Shown here piece after piece: positions 35,457 through 43,714 of a stretch of 60,885 bases of DNA. This DNA comes from an uncultured Eubacterium sp. GTDB lineage: Bacteria > Bacillota > Clostridia > Lachnospirales > CAG-274. Both the position numbers and the translations under genes were made by a program. The stretch lies in the NCBI GenBank assembly GCA_900543365.1, contig UQRG01000001.1:1-60885 (forward strand), read 5' to 3'. Position 1 is the stretch's first letter. Each line of letters begins with the position of its first letter. The notes under the pieces are model-generated. The model ran no database searches. It had not been told where the DNA came from and worked only from the letters and a program-made list of their open reading frames with translations.

Positions 35457-37772
35457 TTAATGACTTCCCATACCAATTAAACTATTAGAAAGTACATCAT
35501 TCATTTTAGATGCAAGTACAAATTCCATATTTGACTTACCATACTCTGGTATTTCCTCAAGGTCTGGAGCATTTTCAACTGGAATAATTACCTTTTTAAC
35601 ACCAGCTCTCTTAGCTGCAAGTACCTTTTCCTTAAGTCCACCAATAGGCATTACCTTACCTCTAATACTTATTTCACCAGTCATAGCAATGTCAGCTCTA
35701 ACAGGAGTCTTAGTCATAGCTGAAACCATAGCTGTTGCCATAGTTATACCTGCAGATGGACCATCTTTAGGAGTTGCCCCCTCTGGAATATGAATATGAA
35801 CATCAGTATTTTCAAAATCTATATTTACACCAAGTTCGTCAGCATTAGCTCTAATATAACTTAAAGCAGCATTGTAACTTTCTTCCATTACCTTGCCAAC
35901 ATTACCGGTAATCTTAAAGTTACCCTTACCCTTTAATATATTAACCTCTACATCAAGAGTTGTACCACCAACAGCAGTCCAAGCAAGACCTTTACAAATA
36001 CCGACTTCATCAGAAGCATTAATTGTTTCTGGCTTAAATATTCTCTTTCCTAAGAAATCAGTAATATTTTTCTTATTTATAACTACAGCATCTTCATTGT
36101 CTATCTGCATTTTAACTACTTTACGGCAAATCTTGCCAATAGTTCTTTCAAGACCTCTTACACCGGCTTCTCTTGTGTAGCTTTCAATTATATCTTCAAT
36201 AGCATCTTTTCTAAACTTAAGCTGAGCCTTAGTAAGACCATTAGCCTCAAGCTGTTTAGGAACAAGATAGTCAACTGCAATATGGTACTTTTCCTCAGCA
36301 GTATAGCTAGAAAGTTCAACAATTTCAAGTCTATCTCTTAAAGGACCGGGAATTGTATCAAGACTATTAGCTGTACAAATAAACATACAGCGACTTAAAT
36401 CATAATGCATTTCAATGTAATTATCTCTAAAATTAACATTCTGTTCACCGTCTAAAACTTCAAGGAATGCTGCACTTGGGTCACCCTTATAGTCCTTACC
36501 AAGTTTATCAATTTCATCAAGAAGAATAAGAGGATTTGATGCTCCAGCCTGCTTAATTGATGATATAATTCTACCTGGCATAGCACCTAAGTAAGTTCTT
36601 CTATGACCTCTTATTTCAGACTCATCACTTATACCACCTAAACTCATTCTAACATATTTTCTACCTAAAGCCTTTGCAATTGACCTGGCAATAGAAGTTT
36701 TACCAACACCAGGTGGTCCTACAAGACAAAGAATAGGTGCATTAGGGTTATCAACTTTTAATCTAACAGCAAGATATTCAACTATTCTTTCCTTAACCTT
36801 TTCAAGACCATAATGGTCTTTGTTAAGTATCTGTTCTGCCTTTTTAAGTGATGTACTTTCTTTAGTCATATTACCCCAAGGCAAAGCAAGAACATTGTCA
36901 ATATAATCTCTTATTACAGAACCTTCAGCAGTACCTGGATTTGCTCTTTGTAATCTCTTAAATTCTTTCTCAAGTTTTTCAATAGCATATTCCGGCATAT
37001 TAAGGTCTTTCATTTTTTCTCTATAGCCTTGAATTTCCTCACCAGTACCACTCTTGTCGCCAAGTTCCTCATTAATAGCTCTTAATTCTTCTCTAAGAAA
37101 ATATTCCTTTTGAGCCTCCTCAATATTTTCTTTAGCCTTAAGCATAATATCATTTTTAATATTAGCTCTCTGTATTTCCTTTTCAAGGAAAGCAATTGTT
37201 AATAAGGCTCTTTCATAAATATCAGTTTCTTCAAGAATACTTCTCTTGTCATCAAAATCGTGAACAAGTTTGTCACTAAGTTTATCACAAAGAGTGCCTA
37301 AATCATCAGTTTTCTTAACATCATTTACAAGAGCTGGCTGTAACATAGGCACAACTCCTCTAAACTTAGCAAACAAATCCTTTAATACATCAACAGATGC
37401 CGAAGTCTTAACTTCATCAGCAGTATTAATTTCCACCATAGTTTCAACTTGGCAAAGAGAATAATCATCACTTCTCTGAACACTGTCAATATAACCTCTT
37501 TCAAGACAATTTACAGACAGCTTAATACCACCATCAAGACCTCTCATTGCATTTTTAATTTTACTTACAGTACCAATTCTATAAATATTGTTTTCAGTAA
37601 TACCCTTAGCATAATCTTTAGCATTGACAAGCATTAAGTAACTGTCAGCACCCATAGAAGTCTTTACAGCTTCAATATACTCATCGTCATCTATACTAAT
37701 TGTGTAATTACACTTAGGATATGGAACTATTTCCTCAAGTAATAAAATTGGCATAATTCTTGTATTATCCAT
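35457..37772 (-). CDS. lon: ATP-dependent protease Lon
   Basis: Lon (LonA) degrades damaged and regulatory proteins. The protein is 771 residues: N-terminal LON substrate domain (to about 200), coiled coil, AAA+ module with Walker A GPPGVGKTS near 350, and a Ser-Lys protease domain with the nucleophile Ser673 in PKDGPSAG and the lysine in GGLKEKVLAAKRAG. I start at the ATG at 37772, six bases after ATGAGGTG, rather than at 37790. It has its own promoter. No heat-shock operator is visible. Confidence 0.96.
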   Translation of the reverse strand: MDNTRIMPILLLEEIVPYPKCNYTISIDDDEYIEAVKTSMGADSYLMLVNAKDYAKGITENNIYRIGTVSKIKNAMRGLDGGIKLSVNCLERGYIDSVQRSDDYSLCQVETMVEINTADEVKTSASVDVLKDLFAKFRGVVPMLQPALVNDVKKTDDLGTLCDKLSDKLVHDFDDKRSILEETDIYERALLTIAFLEKEIQRANIKNDIMLKAKENIEEAQKEYFLREELRAINEELGDKSGTGEEIQGYREKMKDLNMPEYAIEKLEKEFKRLQRANPGTAEGSVIRDYIDNVLALPWGNMTKESTSLKKAEQILNKDHYGLEKVKERIVEYLAVRLKVDNPNAPILCLVGPPGVGKTSIARSIAKALGRKYVRMSLGGISDESEIRGHRRTYLGAMPGRIISSIKQAGASNPLILLDEIDKLGKDYKGDPSAAFLEVLDGEQNVNFRDNYIEMHYDLSRCMFICTANSLDTIPGPLRDRLEIVELSSYTAEEKYHIAVDYLVPKQLEANGLTKAQLKFRKDAIEDIIESYTREAGVRGLERTIGKICRKVVKMQIDNEDAVVINKKNITDFLGKRIFKPETINASDEVGICKGLAWTAVGGTTLDVEVNILKGKGNFKITGNVGKVMEESYNAALSYIRANADELGVNIDFENTDVHIHIPEGATPKDGPSAGITMATAMVSAMTKTPVRADIAMTGEISIRGKVMPIGGLKEKVLAAKRAGVKKVIIPVENAPDLEEIPEYGKSNMEFVLASKMNDVLSNSLIGMGSH

Positions 37773-37836
37773 TAACAACACCTCATTCATATATCAAACA
37801 TAATTATTCAAATCAAATGGCAAAACCAATATCATC

Positions 37837-37865
37837 AGTATACACGACACAGCCTTTATTTGCAA
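37837..37865 (-). promoter_or_regulatory. lon promoter
   Basis: On the minus strand: -35 box TTGCAA (37865-37860), 17-base spacer, -10 box TATACT (37842-37837). It lies inside the 86-base gap below the htpG stop, so lon need not depend on the htpG promoter. Confidence 0.68.
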
Positions 37866-37877
37866 GGGTTCAGTAAA

Positions 37878-39710
37878 TTATTTTTCTGCCAAAAGTTCCA
37901 TAATCTTGTTGCTTCTAGTTATAAATTCTGTCATAGCTTCTTGACTTAATGGCTTGTGGCTCATAACTGCAAGGTCATATATTTGCTTACAAAGAAGTTC
38001 TGACTCATCTTTTTTGCTATCCTTTATATCAAGTAAAAGTTTAACAACATTATTATTAGCATTAAGCACAAGAGTTTCATCACTAGGGAAAGTTCTGTTA
38101 TCCATACCATACATAGCAGACATTTCCTGCATTCTTCTTGACTGTTCGCTAAGTTCAATCATAGCTGAAACATCAGCTGACTTAAGATTTTCAACTTTAA
38201 TCTTAACATCATTTTTGCCTAAAGCTGACTTAAATAAGTTTTCAATAGCCTCTGTATCAATATTAGCTTCTGTATCAGACTTAAGCATTTCAGATACAGC
38301 AGAATCAATTCTTTCAAACTTAACACCACCACTATAAGCCTCAAGGAAACTTACATAAGGTACATCAAGTTTAGTATCAAGAACAACTGCATCCATACCC
38401 TCATCATTAAACATCTTAATGTACTGAGCCTGCTGTTGCTGGTCAGAAACATAGAATACTTTGTTTTCAGCTTTATCCTTATTTTTATCAGTATATTCAG
38501 TTAAAGTAACATACTTATCATCAGTTGTCTTAAATAAAAGACAATCCTTAATCTTTTCGTAGAAGTCGTGTTCTCTCATAGCACCATATTTAATAAATGG
38601 ACTAATATCTTCCCAATATTTTTCATAATCCTCTCTGGACTTCTTAAACATAGAATTAAGTTTATCTGCAACTTTCTTAGTAATATACTTACTCATTTTA
38701 GTTACATAACCATCATTCTGAAGAAAACTTCTACTTACATTAAGAGGTAAATCAGGACAATCAATAGTACCCTTTAAGAGTAAAAGAAATTCAGGAATAA
38801 CTTCCTTTAAGTTGTCAGCTATAAACACCTGATTGTTAAACAATTTAACTTGACCTTCAATAGATTCAAGCTCGTGCTTTAACTTAGGGAAATAAAGAAT
38901 ACCTTTTAATCTAAATGGATAGTCCATATTAAGATGAATCCAGAATAATGGGTCGTTAAAATCTGTAAATACCTTATGATAAAAAGCTTTGTACTCCTCA
39001 TCAGTACACTCGCTAGGCTTTTTAAGCCATAATGGATTAGTTTCATTTACCGGCTTATCTTCCTGCTCATCATCTTTTTTAGAAACATCTTCAAAGTAAA
39101 TTTCAATAGGCATAAAGCTACAATACTTTGCTAGAATTTCCTTTAACTTCCAAGCATTTAAAAATTCCTTGTTTTCATCACTTACATAAAGAGTAATTGT
39201 TGTACCTCTGTTAAGTCTGTCACTTGAATCCATTTCATATTCAATACCACCGTCACATACCCATTTAGCACTTTCAGTATCAGCAACATAGCTCTTAGAA
39301 TCTATTTGTACCTTTTCAGCTACCATAAAAGCAGAATAAAAACCTAAACCAAAGTGACCAATAATGTCACTACCATTTTCAAACTGGTCTTGATACTTAG
39401 TAATAAAATCAGTAGCACCTGAAAAAGCAATTTCAGTAATAAACTTCTTAATTTCATCAGCAGTCATACCAATACCATTATCAATAATCTGTATTGTCTT
39501 AGCCTTTTCGTCAAGTCTTACAACTACCTTAAGCTTTTCGTTTTCATCAAGCTCAAACTTTCCCATTGATGCAAGCTTTTTAAGCTTAACAATAGCATCG
39601 CAACCATTACTTACAAGTTCTCTTAAAAAAATATCTGTGTCTGAATATAACCACTTCTTAATAATAGGGAAAATATTTTCACTGTTAATTGATAAATTAC
39701 CCTTTTCCAT
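37878..39710 (-). CDS. htpG: Hsp90-family chaperone HtpG
   Basis: A 610-residue bacterial Hsp90. The GHKL ATPase domain has ELVSNGCDAI near residue 32 (Mg-binding Asn/Asp), IIDNGIGMTADEIKK near 76 and IGHFGLGFYSAFMVA near 117. The middle domain with the catalytic arginine follows (NVSRSFLQND near 320), then the C-terminal dimer domain. AAGGAG precedes the ATG. A perfect CIRCE element lies just upstream of the promoter, so HrcA control is likely; in Bacillus subtilis htpG lacks CIRCE. Confidence 0.96.
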   Translation of the reverse strand: MEKGNLSINSENIFPIIKKWLYSDTDIFLRELVSNGCDAIVKLKKLASMGKFELDENEKLKVVVRLDEKAKTIQIIDNGIGMTADEIKKFITEIAFSGATDFITKYQDQFENGSDIIGHFGLGFYSAFMVAEKVQIDSKSYVADTESAKWVCDGGIEYEMDSSDRLNRGTTITLYVSDENKEFLNAWKLKEILAKYCSFMPIEIYFEDVSKKDDEQEDKPVNETNPLWLKKPSECTDEEYKAFYHKVFTDFNDPLFWIHLNMDYPFRLKGILYFPKLKHELESIEGQVKLFNNQVFIADNLKEVIPEFLLLLKGTIDCPDLPLNVSRSFLQNDGYVTKMSKYITKKVADKLNSMFKKSREDYEKYWEDISPFIKYGAMREHDFYEKIKDCLLFKTTDDKYVTLTEYTDKNKDKAENKVFYVSDQQQQAQYIKMFNDEGMDAVVLDTKLDVPYVSFLEAYSGGVKFERIDSAVSEMLKSDTEANIDTEAIENLFKSALGKNDVKIKVENLKSADVSAMIELSEQSRRMQEMSAMYGMDNRTFPSDETLVLNANNNVVKLLLDIKDSKKDESELLCKQIYDLAVMSHKPLSQEAMTEFITRSNKIMELLAEK

Positions 39711-39765
39711 AAAACAACACTCCTTAAATTATAACAAAATCTAAAATTGTATTCTCCTATATATA

Positions 39766-39793
39766 ATTATACATACAAGTTTATAAATGTCAA
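39766..39793 (-). promoter_or_regulatory. htpG promoter
   Basis: On the minus strand: consensus -35 box TTGACA (39793-39788), 16-base spacer and consensus -10 box TATAAT (39771-39766). Confidence 0.85.
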
Positions 39794-39800
39794 GTGTTTT

Positions 39801-39827
39801 TTAGCACTCATTTTAAAAGAGTGCTAA
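39801..39827. promoter_or_regulatory. CIRCE element (HrcA operator)
   Basis: TTAGCACTC, nine bases, GAGTGCTAA: a perfect nine-base inverted repeat with the canonical N9 spacer of the HrcA binding site. It sits seven bases upstream of the htpG -35 box, unlike the usual position between promoter and gene. Confidence 0.97.
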
Positions 39828-39979
39828 TAAAATACTTTTGTTTTTTCAAAATAAATATTTTTAGATTCTCTTTTGTAATATTTTATCAATTTTATTAATA
39901 TCATAAATAGCATTAACATTATTTTAAATATGTTATATTATAATACTATATATGTATTTTAAAAGAACGGATGATTTTT

Positions 39980-40303
39980 ATGAAAAAAACTTTAAGTTTT
40001 TTAGTTTCAACTATTATTTTATTTACTACAGCAATTATAACATCGCCTATTGCTCAAGAGCCTAATAATTTTATTAGATAAGCATACTATTCCTATATAT
40101 CTTACAATAATGTTGTTATAATGCAAAATATCAATTACAAAATCTGTAAAGTCAAGTTACAATAAAATCTACAAAAAAATAACACTGGGGAAACATATAT
40201 ATACAACAATGGGGCAATTACTTCTCAAGCTTCATATACAGACACTGCAACATTATCAACAACATACAATACTTGTTTTAAATCATATACAAAAAACTAT
40301 TAA
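39980..40303 (+). pseudogene. Degraded small secreted-protein gene
   Basis: An ATG at 39980 starts a clear signal peptide (MKKTLSFLVSTIILFTTAII to about residue 25). After 33 codons there is TAA (40079-40081). The same frame then stays open for 27 codons to a second TAA (40163-40165), and again for 45 codons to TAA at 40301. The last section reads like a secreted protein (NNTGETYIYNNGAITSQA, then Thr/Ser/Tyr-rich). So one 107-codon frame is broken by two TAA codons and no frameshift. The alternative is a genuine 33-residue secreted peptide followed by chance open frame. Confidence 0.55.
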
Positions 40304-40333
40304 CATAATATAACTGCAAATGAGGCAATAATT

Positions 40334-41440
40334 ATGAAACATTTATTTTACATTTTACTATCAACTGTTATTGTATTTTCTTCCACTTCTATAGCAATTG
40401 CAGATGAGAATACTGTACCAATTGATACTAACTACAATACCAATAACACTTCACAAAACTATTCTGAAATATACAAGGCAGGTATTTATCAATAAGATAC
40501 AGCAATTCCTACGGGAACTTATGTTATATTTGCAGAAGAAAATAAAATCGGTAGCTGTAGAGTATACGATAAGACAGAAGATGAAGATATATACAAGGAG
40601 TCCTTTGACTACTGTACAATAGCAAGAATTGCTTATAATAGCTATGTTGAACTTAAAAATGCCTACGCAATTCCTAGTGATGAAGTTGGACCTCTTGATA
40701 TAACAAGAAACGGTGTGTTTAGAGTTGGTATTGATATACCTACTGGTAAACTTACATTTAAAAAACATAACAATACAACTTTTTCAAGTGTAGAAAATTT
40801 TTATATGGGAACATTAACTTATTACAAGAGTTCAATTATAAATGATGACATTGATTTTTGCGATATTGATGTTAAAGATAATTCATTTATTGCAAAATAT
40901 AACTGTGATATTTATAAAAATGGTACACTTATTTCAGAATATAATCCTTTAGCAACATACAATGATACAACTGAATTAAGCAATGTATCTTTAAATTTAA
41001 AAAACAAGGTTACAACAGATATTGCTATCATCAGAACTGCTGTTACCAGCACAAGCGTTAATTCTGATAAATTACAGAAAAAGTATATAAGCGAAATGGT
41101 TGATAATTGGAAAAATCTTGCTACTAATGATTGCGACAATGTATATATTCAAAAAAACTATGACGCATTAATTCTCTTAAGTGATTATTTTAGATTAGTT
41201 AGAAACACAAGACAAAGAGATGATTCAACTGAATATAGTGCAAAAGGAAACGGAACACCAGGTGTTTCATCAAAATTCCATAATGAAATAACTACATCAT
41301 TAAATAAAGAGCTTTATAAACTTATTAATGCAAATAGCTTTAATGATATTGATGTTGTTACAAGCTCAATAGTTTCTTGTATATCAGCAACATCAATTAA
41401 TTTAAACAATATTTCTCCAAACTTTAGATTTGGATATTAA
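40334..41440 (+). pseudogene. Secreted-protein gene interrupted by one in-frame TAA
   Basis: From the ATG at 40334 the protein has a signal peptide (MKHLFYILLSTVIVFSSTSI, cleavage near AIA-DE). Codon 54 is TAA (40493-40495), between IYQ and DTAIPTGTYVIF. The same frame then continues without any other stop to 41440, 368 codons in all. Two repeats of a DIPxG-type beta motif are visible (DTAIPTGTYVIFAEE near residue 55 and VGIDIPTGKLTFKK near 135), a pattern of extracellular clostridial proteins. A 241-residue ORF from the internal ATG at 40715 has no signal peptide. No enzyme motif is recognised. Confidence 0.7.
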
Positions 41441-41450
41441 TATTATATTA

Positions 41451-41479
41451 CTAGGAGCAGAAATGCTCCTAGTTTTTTT
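41451..41479 (+). terminator. Terminator after the interrupted secreted-protein gene
   Basis: A nine-base-pair perfect stem (CTAGGAGCA with TGCTCCTAG), GAAA loop, then seven T. An intact terminator suggests the gene was functional recently. Confidence 0.93.
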
Positions 41480-41488
41480 ATCAAAAAA

Positions 41489-41511
41489 GAGCCTTTGCAA
41501 AACAAAAGCTC
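41489..41511 (-). terminator. Terminator after the DUF6465-like gene
   Basis: On the minus strand a nine-pair stem with one mismatch (GAGC-TTTTG against CAAAGGCTC) is followed by TTTTTT. Confidence 0.7.
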
Positions 41512-41539
41512 AAAATTAAATACTCTTAAATACTAAAAA

Positions 41540-41743
41540 TTAAATTTCAAAAAAGCTATCAGCTGAACCCTCACCATTAAATACATAATAGCATCTGCCT
41601 TCTTCAGGTTTACAATAAAGTTCAACAGTATCTAAGTCCTTAATTTTATTACCCTCAGATTTCCAAATTTCCTTAGCAGTTTCCATTAACTTCTTTGTGT
41701 CTACACTGTTACCCTTAAACTGAACATATAATTCACTTTTCAT
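41540..41743 (-). CDS. Small conserved protein, DUF6465-like
   Basis: A 67-residue protein starting MKSELYVQFKGNSVDTKKL and containing ETAKEIWKSEGNKIKDLDTV and VELYCKPEEGRCYYVFNGEG. The pattern (short beta strand, helix with Trp, then LYxKPE...YYVxNGE) matches the DUF6465 family seen in Lachnospiraceae, from memory. Function is unknown. AAAGGAG precedes the ATG. Base composition is like its neighbours. Confidence 0.65.
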   Translation of the reverse strand: MKSELYVQFKGNSVDTKKLMETAKEIWKSEGNKIKDLDTVELYCKPEEGRCYYVFNGEGSADSFFEI

Positions 41744-41813
41744 ATGTATTCTCCTTTCTCTTCAGTGATAATAAAAGTAATATTTCTATAAACCTATAAT
41801 AGCCCATTTTAAG

Positions 41814-42452
41814 CTATTTGTCAATATTGTTACCCATTAATTCAATTTTAGATACAGAAACTTCGTAAGCTGTTCGTTCAATAATCTCCTCATCAGATAT
41901 TTTTTTCTGATAACAACGGGATTGCATACGACCTGTTACAACAATGTTACTTCCAACTTCAAGACTAGAAGCATATTTTGCATTTCTTCCCCAACATATA
42001 ATAGGTATGTAGTCTGACTTATTATAAGCCCTATTAACAGCCAACAGAATATCAGCTATTTCTCTGCCAAAAGGAGTAGTTCTATACACAGGAGGTTTAC
42101 ATACAAAACCATTTAACTTAATAGAATTAATATCCTTTGGCTTTTCTTCATCATTAATGGAAATTTCCTTAGCAAATACAGTAAGTATAAGATGAGTTTT
42201 ACCCTCATCATAGTTATTATAAGACCTTAATTGTCCAGTAACAGTAACATACTGACCAGTATGTGCCTCAATATCAATTAGCAATCTTTCAGATATTGTA
42301 ACAGGCAAAGTATCAAATGTATCGCTTAATCTTCTTGAGCAAAGCATAAAACTATAAAATGCCTCACCATAAACTTGATGACTATAATTAAAATCAGATG
42401 CTATTTTTCCACTTAAAGTTATGTAATTGTTTTGAATGTTAATATTTTCCAT
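41814..42452 (-). CDS. Single-stranded DNA-binding-like protein with two OB folds
   Basis: A 212-residue protein with two tandem OB-fold regions. The first (residues about 5-100) is divergent. The second (about 110-205) is SSB-like: NSIKLNGFVCKPPVYRTTPFG, IADILLAVNRAY, YIPIICWGRNAKYAS and VVTGRMQSRCYQKK. It lacks the acidic C-terminal tail of canonical SSB, which recruits replication partners. I start at the ATG at 42452, five bases after AAAGGGAG; the TTG eight codons earlier is unlikely. It is probably an accessory SSB, since the main ssb usually sits beside rpsF and rpsR. Confidence 0.75.
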   Translation of the reverse strand: MENINIQNNYITLSGKIASDFNYSHQVYGEAFYSFMLCSRRLSDTFDTLPVTISERLLIDIEAHTGQYVTVTGQLRSYNNYDEGKTHLILTVFAKEISINDEEKPKDINSIKLNGFVCKPPVYRTTPFGREIADILLAVNRAYNKSDYIPIICWGRNAKYASSLEVGSNIVVTGRMQSRCYQKKISDEEIIERTAYEVSVSKIELMGNNIDK

Positions 42453-42529
42453 TTTTTCTCCCTTTCCTATGTTCAATAAGTTACTTATATATTTTTATTC
42501 TGAATAAATAAATTTTAGAATAAAAATTA

Positions 42530-42557
42530 TTGACAATTATTAATATTGTGATATAAT
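42530..42557 (+). promoter_or_regulatory. trpD promoter
   Basis: Consensus -35 box TTGACA (42530-42535), 16-base spacer and consensus -10 box TATAAT (42552-42557), then a leader of about 30 bases with no attenuator or T-box. Confidence 0.82.
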
Positions 42558-42594
42558 TTAGCTAATTAAAGTGTAAAATCGGAGGCGAGATGTT

Positions 42595-43617
42595 ATGAAT
42601 ATTAAAGAATCTATTAACAAAGTTATTAAAGGCAATAACCTTACCATTGAGGAGTCAAAAGAAGTAATGCGAATTATGCTTAGTGGTGAGGCTACTCAAG
42701 CACAACTTGGCAGTTTCCTTACAGCCCTAAGAATGAAAGGCGAAACCATTGACGAAATAGTAGGTTGTGCAACAATAATGCAGGAACTTGCAGAACATGT
42801 AAAACCAAAGACAAAAATTGATTACATAGACTTAGTAGGAACAGGTGGTGACGGTGCCAATACATTTAATATTTCTACAACATCAGCTTTTGTAGCTGCT
42901 GGTGCCGGTGTGCCTATTGCAAAACACGGCAACAGAGCAATATCAAGCAAAAGTGGTGCTGCTGATGTACTTGAGGCTTTAGGTATAAACATTATGCTTG
43001 AAGCAAAAGATGTTGAAAAGTGTATTGAAGAAGTTGGTATGGGTTTTATGTTTGCTCAGATTTTTAATAAATCAATGAAAAATGTAGGTCAAGCAAGAAA
43101 AGATATGGGAATTAGAACTATATTCAACATTTTAGGACCTATATCTAATCCCAGTAACGCAAAAGGTGCTGTAATCGGTGTTTATAGTCCTACCCTTACT
43201 GAACCCCTAGCAAAGGCTATGCTTGCAATGGGTGTTGAAAGAGGTATAGTTGCTTGTGGTAATGGTTGTATGGACGAAATAACAAATATCGGTGTAACTA
43301 AAATATCAGAAATTAAAGATGGCAATGTTAAAACTTATGATATGCGACCTGAGTCATTTGGCATTCCTCTTGCAAAAGCTGAGGATATTTCTGGTGGTGA
43401 TTGCATAGTAAATGCAAAACACACTAGAGATGTTTTAAATGGTACTAAGGGAGCTAGGCGTGATATAGTTCTCCTTAATGCTGGTGCTGCTATTTATGTT
43501 GCTGGTATTACTAATAGCTATGTTGAAGCTATTAAAATGGCTGAATATTCTATAGATAGTGGTAAGGCTAATGCCGTTCTTGAAAATCTTATAAAATTCA
43601 CAAGCAATAAAAATTAA
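42595..43617 (+). CDS. trpD: Anthranilate phosphoribosyltransferase
   Basis: TrpD couples anthranilate to PRPP in tryptophan synthesis. In 340 residues, the PRPP-binding GTGGDGANTFNIST is near residues 82-95, KHGNRAISSKSGAADVLE near 108-125 (anthranilate site), and GIRTIFNILGPISNP near 166-180. These are diagnostic for TrpD rather than the related pyrimidine phosphorylases. GGAGGCGAG precedes the ATG. It stands alone with its own promoter and terminator; no other trp gene is nearby. Confidence 0.94.
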   Translation: MNIKESINKVIKGNNLTIEESKEVMRIMLSGEATQAQLGSFLTALRMKGETIDEIVGCATIMQELAEHVKPKTKIDYIDLVGTGGDGANTFNISTTSAFVAAGAGVPIAKHGNRAISSKSGAADVLEALGINIMLEAKDVEKCIEEVGMGFMFAQIFNKSMKNVGQARKDMGIRTIFNILGPISNPSNAKGAVIGVYSPTLTEPLAKAMLAMGVERGIVACGNGCMDEITNIGVTKISEIKDGNVKTYDMRPESFGIPLAKAEDISGGDCIVNAKHTRDVLNGTKGARRDIVLLNAGAAIYVAGITNSYVEAIKMAEYSIDSGKANAVLENLIKFTSNKN

Positions 43618-43635
43618 TTCTTCATATAACACAAT

Positions 43636-43663
43636 ATCCCCCTACTATTAATAGCAGGGGGAT
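43636..43663. terminator. Bidirectional terminator between trpD and lepA
   Basis: ATCCCCCT pairs with AGGGGGAT, and after one mismatch CTAT pairs with ATAG around a TA loop; T-rich DNA follows on the plus strand. It lies between two convergent genes. Confidence 0.85.
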
Positions 43664-43714
43664 TTGTGTTTGTGCATATATTTCATTTAATAAACAAAAA
43701 CAAGTATTTTTACA

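Noticed and set aside
39980..41440. Reassignment of TAA as a sense codon
   Set aside because: Normal genes in the window end in TAA (for example accD, fabD and the Cys-rich peptide), so TAA is a working stop. Recoding limited to this locus cannot be excluded but is not favoured.
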